Of a stretch of 64,000 bases of DNA, positions 54,301-63,600 are shown one piece after another. The notes under the pieces were generated by a model. The model saw only the letters and a program-made list of their open reading frames with translations, made no database searches and was not told the DNA's origin. Made by a program: the position numbers and the translations under genes. How positions within the stretch are numbered: the stretch's first letter is position 1; each line of letters begins with the position of its first letter. Source of the stretch: Isochrysis galbana (taxonomy: Eukaryota; Haptophyta; Isochrysidales; Isochrysidaceae); assembly GCA_018136815.1 (NCBI GenBank), contig CM030941.1:929582-993581 (forward strand). Direction: 5' to 3'.

Positions 54301-56162
54301 AGGAAGGTAGAGATATTATCATTCTCGTATCCGGCTCGGCAGCTAAAGAGCCTAGCCGCAAGGCCGGGGACGACTCTCACGCCCGTGAGGCGGATGGGTA
54401 CTCTCCTTTGTGCATACTTGTTGTTACCCAGAGGTAGCTGAGCATTAACGACGATCGTCATGTCTCCAATTTTGGAAACAGGCACACGGCGACCATCTCC
54501 GATGATTATGAATGTCCGTGGGTCGTCATCAGTGATATGGTCAAGCTCGAGCTCATTTGAGATGCAATGTTTCGTGGCGCCACAGTCGATGATGAAGTCC
54601 ATTTGCCGCCCAGAAGATGCGTGTGAGAGGAGAGCTGTGTCAGTATGGTAGATGGTTTTCTTGGTAATGAACCGTTTTATCAGGCTGACTACAGTGTTCC
54701 AAATAAGGAGTAGCCAATTTATGAAGTCGGGAATTGGAGAGTGAGAAATAGTCGTGGTTGGCCATGTGGATGTAGAGGTAGAGAAAGCGGTGTCGTCAAC
54801 GATGTCGTGCCATTCCTCTCCGGCGGTGAAGTTAGCTGCTTCGGCGCGAGCCTCGGCGTTGTTGTTTTTGGTAGAAGGGGAGTCGTTGCTGTTTCCATCA
54901 TCGGATAGGATGTAAGCGGAGCCACCTTTTCCCCTACCGGTTTTGCCATTGTTATTGTTGTAGCCTTTCCCCCTTCCACGTCCGATTTTAAACTTAGCAC
55001 GAGAGCCAGCATGAGATTGGAGGGCAGCTATCCAGTCATGGATGGTAACCGAGTGATCCGCGGGAGTGGGGCATACATTAGCTTGATGGCCCGATCCCTG
55101 GCAACGATAGCATCTGGCTGATTTCAATGTTTGAGATGCACTTAAGACCGCACGTTGTGGTTGATCGGATGATTTAGCCATGAGGGCGGAATCTTTCGCG
55201 TATGATGCATCCGGGCGAGCTCCACCACCCGTTGCACGTCGCCCACCTTCTTTGGGAATTGTAATGGCGCCCTGGTTAAACCTGATCCTCCACAGTGGTT
55301 GCAGGTCTGTTTTTAGCTTCAAAATGTCTCGCTCATTATTGGTCCAAAATTTGCGTTTGAGGGGAGCTGCAGCGATCTCCTCCTGACAACTGTGGGCTAG
55401 TGACTCTGAGATGTCGGAGGTGATGCAAGAAAGAACTTTGATAACCAGCTGGTCTTTTGATTTTTGTTGGTTGGTAGGTCGCTTCGCGTTAAGGCTATGT
55501 AGATGGGCGATCAAGTTCGATATTGAATGTTCATTGATTCCCACAGTGAGGAGAGATACATTGTCCCACTTGGCGTCATGTTCGATCAGTGTAAGGTCGT
55601 CGACTTCTTGGTGACATTGTTCATATAAGAGTTTATACGCCTTAGCTCCATCATGAGGTGCTTGCGAGGTAAGCATTTCTCTAAGATCGGAGTTGGATAT
55701 GTGTTCCATGAGGTATGAGAATAGTATACGCTTCCTTTTGATGTGATCATGTAGTTGTTGTCTTGCCGTGGCTCTTACTGAGCCGTCCGCATTGTGGAAT
55801 TGGTACATGGGTATACCACCGAACACAGATCGGTCGGTATTTGGATCTTGTTCAAGGTATCCACCCACGTCTAAACCCAACATGCAGGTGGTAAGATCAG
55901 CATCGCCGATGTAGTCTCTGGAGAAGGCGTTGCCAAAGTCTCGACAAAAGATTTCAAACGGACGGCCTGGGGTGCCATCGAACGGACGGCAGCGGAATTT
56001 CCGAGAGTCGTAGTCTTCAAGGTTGTCTTCAGCCATCATAAAAGCGTATGAGCAATGAGCATCAGCTTGAGCTTGAAGTGGTGACGAAAACGTGTGAGTT
56101 TCCATGGTTTCAGGGACAGAGTCAACGTGAGTCGTCGCAGAAGCGGCAGTGGCTTTCTTCAT
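51399..56162 (-). CDS. Gag-Pol polyprotein, Ty1/copia
   Basis: One open frame; an internal ATG at 56162 gives 1587 aa, though the frame is open back into the LTR (56852). Gag ends with a CCHC knuckle (C-Y-R-C-Q-G-S-G-H-Q-A-N-V-C). Protease: D-F-I-I-D-C-G-A-T-K-H-C, with Cys where D-S-G-A is usual. Integrase: H-A-R-L-G-H pre-integrase motif, then V-S-D-T-C-G-P, H-T-D-N-G-T-E-F and N-G-V-A-E-R, the D,D,E triad. RT: K-W-V-F-K-V-K, L-E-I-D-T-V-K-A-F, and the catalytic box reads L-Y-V-D-N-M-L instead of Y-V-D-D. RNase H: Y-A-D-S-S-W-G, A-E-A-E, F-T-D-N-S-A. No stop or frameshift. Confidence 0.93.
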   Translation of the reverse strand: MKKATAASATTHVDSVPETMETHTFSSPLQAQADAHCSYAFMMAEDNLEDYDSRKFRCRPFDGTPGRPFEIFCRDFGNAFSRDYIGDADLTTCMLGLDVGGYLEQDPNTDRSVFGGIPMYQFHNADGSVRATARQQLHDHIKRKRILFSYLMEHISNSDLREMLTSQAPHDGAKAYKLLYEQCHQEVDDLTLIEHDAKWDNVSLLTVGINEHSISNLIAHLHSLNAKRPTNQQKSKDQLVIKVLSCITSDISESLAHSCQEEIAAAPLKRKFWTNNERDILKLKTDLQPLWRIRFNQGAITIPKEGGRRATGGGARPDASYAKDSALMAKSSDQPQRAVLSASQTLKSARCYRCQGSGHQANVCPTPADHSVTIHDWIAALQSHAGSRAKFKIGRGRGKGYNNNNGKTGRGKGGSAYILSDDGNSNDSPSTKNNNAEARAEAANFTAGEEWHDIVDDTAFSTSTSTWPTTTISHSPIPDFINWLLLIWNTVVSLIKRFITKKTIYHTDTALLSHASSGRQMDFIIDCGATKHCISNELELDHITDDDPRTFIIIGDGRRVPVSKIGDMTIVVNAQLPLGNNKYAQRRVPIRLTGVRVVPGLAARLFSCRAGYENDNISTFLNKDCYLRLPGGEIAHMAASGHHYILNFDTALLVMDSPDEDLSNTSPALWHARLGHFNVHRIRSAMTSRGTYNAHASQHKLACTACSANQRRSPHKAKPPQSRTYTHFGEKVVSDTCGPFPPSPSGLRYAIVFVDMFSRLVSVYFLRSKSSADVLIAAQTFVGDMAYLLTKTSIPGIVDQWHTDNGTEFTASAIDAFCSELGIRRSFSIADAPQTNGVAERTWGVLLRSMRVMLAHAGSDVFFTTLWPFLMSQAAAIHNSLPSFSFSPPEVPWHRADPRRSPATLSRFRVMLCNCWVHLDNPSSKLAPRRSPAIHLGWDARRRGYFVFVPSLRRITTAVDVSFEETTFTSFAGVSRRPPTAVSSGLVRRASDAAALPTPTRRLTPLERAPPPPVPVSPVAPPSPAARATASVVGESSSSTRVEPIIAQALLAATSAGPIPEPRSFKEAISDPVYGEKWMEAMQEDVKGKYETNRAWKLVKANEIPTGRKPMKGKWVFKVKYNSDGSVERFKARWVACGYSQVPGVDFTETFCGTLRHESSRIFLALANEANDDLLEIDTVKAFSSADMDGNPLYIVQPTGFEDPNYAACLLLAPLEGTKQAGYQYMITNTATLIKIGFKQSAVEPNFFKRTYEDGSTTYLALYVDNMLIRFPKGRKELVDAFIAQYSKRFNVSIVGEPSRFLGFEIIRDRSRRLMTLRQTKYIEEIANTFLSERTSKSFSTPICSSKIDEFHKLTGATTDVERSRMRSKSYLQLMGSLLWVTITRPDISFFVSFLCQFMQDPSPHNYDAALGIVSYLQYSKHLGLTFDGNNSSLDVYADSSWGSLPKPFAGYVIKYGGASISFQSKKLKLVAQSSAEAETAVYALAARNLQFTLHLFDFLDRPQQLPIQIFTDNSATRDSIKNPGVTARTRHYVRWLLYAREQFLHHISVPKWISTSQMTADIFTKCLDKTTFLRHRCSLLNENVVI

Positions 56163-56673
56163 CTTGAAGTTGTGGGGCCATGAGCAAAAAGGATTAGTCC
56201 AAACCTTTGGTAGGTGCAGCAAAAGATTTGGATGACAGTTCCCAATATCATTGGATGGCTTGCGTGCGTGAGATTCGATCCATACTCCTTCAGCGGTACG
56301 AGTCGGCGGCTGATCTGCATACCATCGACCCGCGAGTGAACGCATCGTCCGATGGCAGTAAGAGAGGTATATATTGTTCAGAGAATGCTGGAAGTGATTC
56401 CCGTTCACCAGAGAATTTTTTTGAATGCTGTTGAGCTTCAGCTTTTCCAGGAAATTGACGCGCTGCCTCGGCGCAGGCGTTAACAGGGCTTGTTGGACCC
56501 GTTGTGAAGCGTAGGGTCCGACATCCGCTTCCTTGAGCGGGTCCGGGGATTCGAACAACCATTTTGATGACAAAAGTTGTTCGGTCTCTGTCTTTGGTCC
56601 AACCTTGTGTTGGGTGTAGAGACTCAGAGCACGCGCGCTCAGACGCGCGCGAAAGGGAGACGAATTGCTCTCG

Positions 56674-56685
56674 GCGGGGGTACCA
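56674..56685 (-). other. Possible primer binding site
   Basis: Minus strand next to the 5' LTR starts TGGTACC, compatible with a tRNA 3' CCA end and sharing TGGTA with initiator-Met sites. Beyond that the match is poor, so the primer tRNA is not assigned. Confidence 0.35.
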
Positions 56686-56864
56686 TGTTTTGCCCCAACC
56701 CATTGGGGCCCAGTGATAGATAGCATCATTGTGTAGACGAAGGGTAACATCGCAAAGGGAACCACGCTCTCCGAAAGACCGATAGACGACGTTGCCACCC
56801 TCACACTTAGATCTCGCACATCATACAAGAAAACTCCTGTGCTTCTGTTCATTTAGTCCAAACA
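56686..56864 (-). repeat. 5' LTR of the copia element
   Basis: 179 bp, TG...CA, paired with the LTR at 51193-51371. Confidence 0.96.
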
Positions 56865-57123
56865 GATTGGATCTCTTCTGAACGGTGTCCATTGCCAAAT
56901 AGAGCATAGTCTACTAGTGCTAGAGCACTATAAGCTATAAGCATGAAGTAAGAATGACGTATGCGAGTGTGAATGGCGTGTCGCGTGTGGCAAAAAAAGT
57001 TCTTGAGCCAACAGAAAAACTTCCATCTTTGGGGCCTAGGAGTATGCACCTTCTTTGGGGCCTAGAGAAACTTCGTGAAGATTCTGGTTCTGGGCTACAC
57101 AGCTAGTAGTATATCACTCTAGG

Positions 57124-57220
<97 letters not shown>

Positions 57221-57221
57221 C
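57124..57221. repeat. TAC/ACT trinucleotide microsatellite, left
   Basis: Nearly perfect (TAC)n with one CTACC interruption. A second array lies at 59103. Confidence 0.93.
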
Positions 57222-57424
57222 CTACATGTGAAACACAGTCAAACTTAGAAATAAAACAGCAACAAGCACCCGAGTGGGCACGAGGCACAACAATTCGGAA
57301 CAAAAGGCCTGCCCAAACCCACACTCCGAACCAGGCCTTAGGTAGTGCACCGAGGCCGGACCCCGGAAACCGAAAAAAAAGGAATGACGGGGGGCAGGGG
57401 AAGAGGTGGAGGGAGGGAATATAA

Positions 57425-58838
57425 AAAAATACCTTTTAATATTCTCGCCTCGCACGTGGCCACGGGTTTAACTGCTGTAGCCACGCCCACTTCCCTTCCT
57501 CTCCCTCGCTACCCGCCTTGCGGCATCTCCCCTCGTGCACTACTTGGGGCCCAGGTTGCTGGGGGGGTTAGGTTGGGCGGGGTGCACCGACCCCTAGTGG
57601 AGGTTCCCCGTCTTCCTCCTGTGCCTCTAGGCGGTCCGTTTCTCCTTGTGTCGAGTCGTGTGTGTCATCGCATGGTGTGTTGTTCGTCTCTTGTGCTGTC
57701 ATTGTCATTTTCGCGGCGTGGTTGTTTGTCGTTCTTTGGTGGGGGGTGCGTGCCTGAGGTCCGGGACTCTTTGGGCTTCCTTGGGTGAGTACAGCCAAAC
57801 GTAGTATCTACGCCTTTCAGGAATGTCAGTCCCTCCTTTTCGACCGCCTTGATTAGCGCGCCTAAAGTGAGTTGCTTAGCTTGAGCGAGGCCATCAGCTT
57901 CGACGACCAGGTGTGCTGCCACGTCCTGGAGAGCGTTGTAGAGTGACTTTCGCGAGGTGGCGCCTCGCTTGTTGATCTTTTCCTCGATTGATACGATCTT
58001 GATGCGTACGGTGATGTCGGTCTGGTTCACGCGAAGGGTGGTGGTTTCGCCATACCTTTCTTGGAATTGTTGTGCGCAGTCTTCATTGACGGCTACGTGC
58101 CAGGGGCCTGCGATGGACCGTGCCCAGAAGTCTGGCTCTGGATCGACTCCCTCTAGCTCGAGGAGCAGTTCAACTATCGCGGCGTAGACGGTCGTGTCCA
58201 GAAAGGTGTAGTCCCCCTCTTGGTGGAAGGAGAGGTCGAAATTTGCGTCTGTGTCTACGCCCTCTTGCTCTCCATCTGACGCTGGCTCCTGCGTCAGGGG
58301 AATGTGGGTCGGCCATGAGTATGAGTTTGGTGCTTGGTGGCGGGCTGGTTGTTGGTGGTCGGTTCCCAGTCCCTCTTTCAGAGGGGCCCTGGTTGTGTTG
58401 TGTTGGGGCTCCAGTTGTGACATTCTTCTGTTGTAGTACGTATGCAGGGTGGGGTGTTGGTTGTGCCCATAAGGGCCACCCGGTCTCGGGCCGCGCCGCC
58501 AGGGCGGCGCGACCGTCACCAGGGTGGGAGGAGCCTCTGCCATGAGGCATGCCCAATGGTTGCTTTGTGCGTCTTGTCTGCTGTGTCTGTCCTGCTGTCT
58601 GCAGTCTGCTGTCCCCCATGGGGGGGACCAGCATGGCTGCTGAGGGTGGTGCGGCCGGGGCCACGGGCCGTGTGGCGCGACGCGAGTCGCACGCACCTGC
58701 TCGGCCTCCGCGGGTGGACGCGGTCGCTTCGCCAGCGACTGCTCCATGGGTACTGGAGGGGCGCCCTCGGCGGGGGGCCCGAAAGAGAGGGGAGTCGCGC
58801 CGGCGCGCTCCATGGCGACCAAGTATAAACTTAGTTGA
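57425..58838 (-). mobile_element. Retroelement family R1, copy F (1414 bp) with ORF
   Basis: Perfect 17-bp flanking duplication GGAGGGAGGGAATATAA (57408-57424 and 58839-58855). The minus-strand 5' end is TCAACTAAGTTTATACTTGG and the 3' end GGCGAGAATATTAAAAGG then T-rich. It is the longest copy and the only one with a long ORF. No reverse transcriptase, so it is non-autonomous. Confidence 0.82.
57665..58813 (-). CDS. Retroelement ORF1-like protein, 382 aa
   Basis: The ATG at 58813 is 25 nt from the element's 5' end, in the context GTCGCC ATG G. The Pro/Arg-rich N-terminus M-E-R-A-G...A-K-R-P-R-P-P-A-E echoes the M-E-R-A-P...P-K-R-P-R-P start of the repeat at 38628. The middle is acidic. The C-terminal half (F-W-A-R-S-I-A-G-P-W-H-V-A-V; R-V-N-Q-T-D-I-T-V-R-I-K-I-V; a helical A-L-Q-D-V-A-A-H-L-V-V-E-A) could be a small nucleic-acid-binding fold. 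It ends in a basic, Pro-rich tail. An ORF1p/gag role is inferred from position. No zinc knuckle. Confidence 0.55.
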   Translation of the reverse strand: MERAGATPLSFGPPAEGAPPVPMEQSLAKRPRPPAEAEQVRATRVAPHGPWPRPHHPQQPCWSPPWGTADCRQQDRHSRQDAQSNHWACLMAEAPPTLVTVAPPWRRGPRPGGPYGHNQHPTLHTYYNRRMSQLEPQHNTTRAPLKEGLGTDHQQPARHQAPNSYSWPTHIPLTQEPASDGEQEGVDTDANFDLSFHQEGDYTFLDTTVYAAIVELLLELEGVDPEPDFWARSIAGPWHVAVNEDCAQQFQERYGETTTLRVNQTDITVRIKIVSIEEKINKRGATSRKSLYNALQDVAAHLVVEADGLAQAKQLTLGALIKAVEKEGLTFLKGVDTTFGCTHPRKPKESRTSGTHPPPKNDKQPRRENDNDSTRDEQHTMR

Positions 58839-58855
58839 GGAGGGAGGGAATATAA

Positions 58856-59114
58856 GGGCGGTGTTAGTTAGAGACGGGAAGACCCGAGACTAGTAGGTGT
58901 GTAGCCCAGAATATTCAGATGTTTTTTTTAGAAATAAAACAGCAAAAACAGTATGTTTTTTGCCGTCGAAAAAAATAGAGAAAAACAGTGTAAAAAACAA
59001 ATGTGCCGGGTAGGGGGTAGGGGGGCCGCCCGAAATAGAACAGCGAAAAACATATGTTTTGGGCCTCCGAAAAAAACACTGTTCCTGTGTTTCACATGTA
59101 GGACTACTACTACT

Positions 59115-59165
<51 letters not shown>

Positions 59166-60239
59166 CCCCTCACTCCTGACTCCTGACTCGCCGCCCTTAG
59201 CTCCAGAATCCCCTTCCCTACCGTCTCCCTCCTTCCTCCTTCCCCCCTTCCCCTTCCCCTTCATTCCTTTTTCTTCGGTGTCCGGGGTTGGGCCCAAATG
59301 CGCTACCTCGGGCCGGGGTTCGGGGGTCGGCGGTGGGTTGGGGTAGGCCGTGTGCATCATGCACTGCATGTTCGTTTGTTTGTTTGAGTTTCGCGTCGCG
59401 TTGGTTGTTCCCTCCTCCCTCCTCCCTCGGGCTCCTTTATCGGGTTGTTCTTTGTTCGTGTGTTATTTCGTGTCTTAGCTTTCCGCCGAGGTTTGAGGTT
59501 TGGCCGTGCAAGAATCAAGCGCTGCGCGCTGCCGTCTGCTGTTTGTCCTTCTTCCTTCTTTGGTGCCTAGAGCTAGAGCCGGCAAAAAGCCCTCCCTCTC
59601 TCTCATTCTCCCCTTCATCACCCTTCTCTCTGGCCCCCCTCCCTCCCCCTTCCCCCTCTCCCCTCCCTCCTCCTCCTCTCTTATTTCTTTCCACGCAAAA
59701 GAACTGGCCCTCAGGTTGCACCTTCTATCTTCTAAAAAAGAAGCTGGCCCTCGGGTTGCACCTACCCATTGTGAACCAAGTTCATTTTTTACTTGGTTGG
59801 TAGTTCGAAGCGGAGCTAAGTGAGGCAGGGGGCGAGTGGCGATGGCGATGGCCAGAAAGCAGCACCTTGTGAGTGCGATGGCGATGGATATCCCCCTGTG
59901 TGACTTATACTACTATATTTATAGTAGCCACAATCTTCAGATGTTTTTCGTAGCTCGCTCGTAGCCTGAACCTTCACAAGAGTTGTTTATTTAATGGCAT
60001 AGCTCCATAGCTCGATGATGGTTCAGTTGCCCGCCTCGCTCGTCCAGCCATAGCCACTAATTTCAGTACCTCCTGACACCACATCTCCGGCTGCACGACC
60101 TCCCATTCCTCTCCTTGTGGACAAAATTTGGTCCTTCATGGAAGTTCTCCTCTACCTACATACTCTACCTACGCCTAGAACGTTCGCGTTGTTGGACCCA
60201 ACGACGCTTAGTACGCGCGACGGCTTCCGTCCTCCCTTT
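58856..60239. other. Intergenic region
   Basis: Right (TAC)n array, then C/T-rich low complexity. A truncated GTGAACCAAGT...ACTTGGTT word near 59773 recalls the R1 5' end. No gene seen. Confidence 0.45.
59103..59166. repeat. TAC/ACT trinucleotide microsatellite, right
   Basis: Continuation in the same phase family as the left array, on the other side of the short element. Confidence 0.93.
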
Positions 60240-62388
60240 TCAATGCGTGTTCCTGTGAGTGAGTATGCATCCTTTGTCGGCAGGGGTCTGGTAGTCGAAG
60301 TTATGAATCCAGGCGTTGGAAGCAAACTTTCGCCCACTAACAGGAGGCAGCGCCTCATGATTCGTATATGGTTCATCGACTTGTGGGTTCTCGTTCATCA
60401 CCGACGGCCAGATGACAGCGTTTCCCTTGACGGCAGGCACCACCTGAACGATATGGGGCAGGCAACCGGGTGACATTTCCAGGATGCTCTTGCCAAAATA
60501 CGAGACGCCCTCAACTTCACGTTCGTCCTAGGTGTGAAGCTTCAGTGCGTCTTGACTCTGTAGCTTGCTACCCACGGCAAACACCCTTCTTCCACGGGCC
60601 TCACTCAAACCACCCGTCACACATTCCTTCAACGTACCAGCCCCAAATCGGTGAATTTGGTGCCGCCCCCTTCGGCCGGCGTGGACAGGTACATGAAAAA
60701 CGTGTAAACACGGGCACCTTGCGGAGTAAATCTTCCAGAATTCTGATCGTGATGAGACTTGTAGAATTGCCCCTCATCATATTTTAGTATCTGTGCGGCA
60801 AATACGAGATGGAACTTAGCATTCAACGTCGGGTATGGGCTATCTCTCGCCACAGAAGTGCCAGCAAAACATAAGGCAAAAGCTCGTCAAAAGTTACATC
60901 AATCTGCCCCAAACAAATGGATCGAAAGGAAGCTGACGGACTTGCCTGAAACGGCTCAAAGTACCGAGTAGGAGCGCGTGTCAGGTTGGAAATGCGCTCA
61001 GCCACCACCTGCAGCGATCCCAAGGCACGCAACGGCCCGTGACCCAACAAGCTGGAGGCATAGCAACTGAGGATTTCGTGGAAATTTGCGCAAGGAGATA
61101 GCTGCAACGATGTTGCATGGTCGAGGCGGACGCCCCCGGGGGAAATGGCGCGCCTTAGTTATCGGATTTGCAGAGCAAGCATTATTCGAGCACCAACACT
61201 GCGTGGACGTGCGGACTGGAGAGAGTCGGTCGCCCGCGAGGGATCGATCAAAATGGTCAGAGCAGCCTTCAATGAACGCTGCGGCCTGAAGGGCGATTCG
61301 CAAGGTGATGCATTATGGCCTCTCTCCTCACACGGAGCCAAAAGTCCAAACTTGTGACCGACTCGTAATGCCCTAGCGGGTAAAGGGGCCGCAACATGCA
61401 ATCCACCACGCTCACCTCCGCATTCGTGACAAAATTTTCTAGAGTCACTACCCAAGGAGACTCCTCTCCTTTGGGTCCATGACCAGGGCGTGAGAGAGCG
61501 CGAGGCTTGTATTGAGGAAACTCATCAAGGATGCGTTGCATAGTCACGCCCACGTCACCAGGTTGCACTAGTTGAGGCGTGTGATCTGGACGGTCACACG
61601 CGGAGCGCTTGCGTGCGCATGTCCCGCAAGCAGTAGTGCAAGATTCTGACATGTACGTGGGGTTTCGACTGCATTCGCCCGCTGCCTGATAGAGCCAACG
61701 CCACGGTGTTGAAAGCCCCGTCAGTATCCCACGGGAATATGTGGCCATTCCTCAAACCCATTATCCTTGAACGTTATCATCCGAGGCATTTGAAAGCCTT
61801 AGAAAGCTTGGCTGCGCGGAGGGAATTGAGTGAAAAGGAACTCACCGCCCACTCCTCACAGTTCGGATGCCTGTTGGCGCAGTCGTAAGTGTCTCGGAGA
61901 ACGTCCCAAAAGCGGCAGACGTGGCAGGATACAGGGCAAGACATCAGCATTGCTGTCTTATTGGTGTCGCATGCGCCAGCTCCTGCCCGTTCCGCGCAGT
62001 TTTCGCCTGGAAGGTCGGAGCAAGGACGGTCCATCCCAGTACTAATCAGCGACCCGCTGTCCGGTTTGACGCGTGTTGACGTTCCGAACAATCGGCTGAC
62101 GAACGATCCTGGTGAGCCACATGTGCCGCATGACTGAGCACAGCTAGTGCGCATGTAGTCTGGGTTGGCGACACACTCGCCCTGCTGCGCCCATTCCTGG
62201 CAGTTGGCGTCAGTATCGACGCACTCGCTGCTGGCGTGCAGCTCATCTACAGCCGCTGGCTGTGGCGACTGCAAGAGTTCCAGGCCACCGAACTGGAGGG
62301 TGCGACGCACTGGGTCGAGCGCGTGGCCTCGTCCCAGGACCAGGACCAAGGACAGCCCAAGTGACCGCCAGCCCACCAGCCCGCCCAT
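60240..62388 (-). CDS. Prolyl 4-hydroxylase with three ShKT domains
   Basis: Six exons: 62388-61846, 61685-61416, 61285-61154, 61008-60946, 60790-60638 and 60443-60240, giving 454 aa, all phase 0. A signal peptide (S-L-G-L-S-L-V-L-V-L) directs it to the ER. Three six-Cys ShKT modules follow: C-V-D-T-D-A-N-C ending C-G-T-C; a second ending C-H-V-C; a third, W-A-A-A-G-E-C, split by intron 1. The dioxygenase domain has S-P-V-R-T-S, E-R-I-S-N-L-T, Q-I-L-K-Y-D-E-G-Q-F-Y, the Fe ligands H-H-D and H in N-H-E-A-L-P-P-V-S-G-R-K, and W-I-H-N-F-D-Y. It would hydroxylate Pro in SPPP-type proteins using Fe(II) and 2-oxoglutarate. Introns 3 (AAG|GCGCGC) and 4 (CAG|GCAAGT) begin with GC. Confidence 0.92.
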
Positions 62389-63600
62389 GCCGACCTCTCT
62401 CTCTCTCTCGCTCTCCCTCTCTCTCCCGCCCTCCCTCCCGCCCTTCCCTTCCCCTCCCCACCCCACCCCCCACCTTCCTCTCCAGCGCCTCCCCTCCTCC
62501 GCCCTTGCTCAGCCAGACCCCTCGGCCGCCGCAGCGCTCCGCGCCAAAGCCCACAACGCACGCCGACGAGAGCGCGTCATCACAGCAAGTCTGTCTCTCT
62601 CTCCTCTTGGGCCTTGGGGCGCCCCTGAGGGGGGGGGAAGGGGGGCGGGGGGGGGGCGGACTGACGGCACCTGCGCTGCGAGCGTTCTGCCATGAATCGA
62701 GGCCAAGCTCCAGTAGAAGAGGTAGGCGACCTTTTTCTAAAAAAAGGTAGTACCCGCTGTGCGCACGTGGAACTACCGTTCGAAAGATAGGGTCCTGCTG
62801 CGTGCGCCGCTCGCCCCCCCCCCCCCCCCCCCCGCCGCGCTGACCGATCGGGCTTTCATCTTACTAGTACAACTTGAAGTTGCAACTTGGGAGAGGAAGC
62901 CGCTACCAATCCCGACATTGCACCGCCCTTCAAAGGCGGTGATATTCGATATTCATTTGCCAAGGGCACAATCATCAACGGCAGCACACAACGTTCCCCA
63001 ACATATATTACACGCCGACACGAGGATGGATTGTTGATTGAGCTCAGGGGCCAAAAGTGTTGCTGATGATGTCCACGCTTTTGGTGCGAACGAGAATCAA
63101 TTGAAGGCTCAAACGCGCTTGGCACTCGACAATTATTCATCCATATTTGCATTCCGGAACGGACACATAGATGCCAGCTTACAGGCTCCCTCAACCCGGT
63201 AGCCTCTCCCGGAAGGCAGGGAAACCCCACACGCGGGCGCCTCGCCCTAGAAATGGCCCGAGGGGTTGTGTTGTCAAGGGGTATTTGCACTAGAACGGAT
63301 TGGCTTCGCAGACAGCAACGACAAGTGGCCACACAGACCACGCATGCACGAAGGCGTGGAAGACAAGAGTAATCGGGCAGCGAGCCATGACATTGGTGCG
63401 AGGAACATGAAGGGCGTTAGCCGAGCTTACACAACAATCTCGCCCAAGCTGCATGGGAGGATGCGCATGCCTAGGTGGTAGTAGATGCACGTATTGCACG
63501 CGACGTGGTGGCGACACATCGCCATTCGGCGCCTCGCCTTTCCAAATGATTGGCCCGACGAACAAGTTGTGGCCGACACCAATCGTGGAGCAAATTCTGT
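62389..63600. other. Intergenic region
   Basis: C/T-rich low complexity upstream of the hydroxylase start, a G-rich run at about 62628-62660, and C homopolymers at 62813-62834. Then no coding exon recognised up to the PRPP synthetase stop. Confidence 0.45.
62770..62812 (+). repeat. Palindrome-headed repeat, degenerate copy 4
   Basis: AACTACCGTTCGAAAGATAGGG followed by GCTGCGTGCGCCGCTCGCC resembles the head and first codons of copies 1-3. The ATG is lost. Confidence 0.4.

Larger units (their letters stand above)
51193..56864 (-). mobile_element. Ty1/copia LTR retrotransposon, near-intact and recent
   Basis: Two 179-bp LTRs (51193-51371 and 56686-56864), both TG...CA, differ at one base. The 5-bp target duplication GATTG flanks it (51188-51192, 56865-56869). 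A purine tract (minus strand CTGTGGGGGAG) adjoins the 3' LTR. Internal order gag-protease-integrase-RT-RNase H is the copia order. 5672 bp in total. Confidence 0.97.
57222..59100. mobile_element. Short inverted-repeat element (hAT-like?) with nested R1 copy F
   Basis: CCTACATGTGAAACACAG at 57222 is inverted at 59083-59100 (CTGTGTTTCACATGTAGG). Both ends abut (ACT)n, so an 8-bp duplication ACTACTAC is compatible but unprovable. Removing copy F and one 17-bp duplicate leaves about 450 bp, with repeated TAGAAATAAAACAGCA words inside. Confidence 0.5.
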
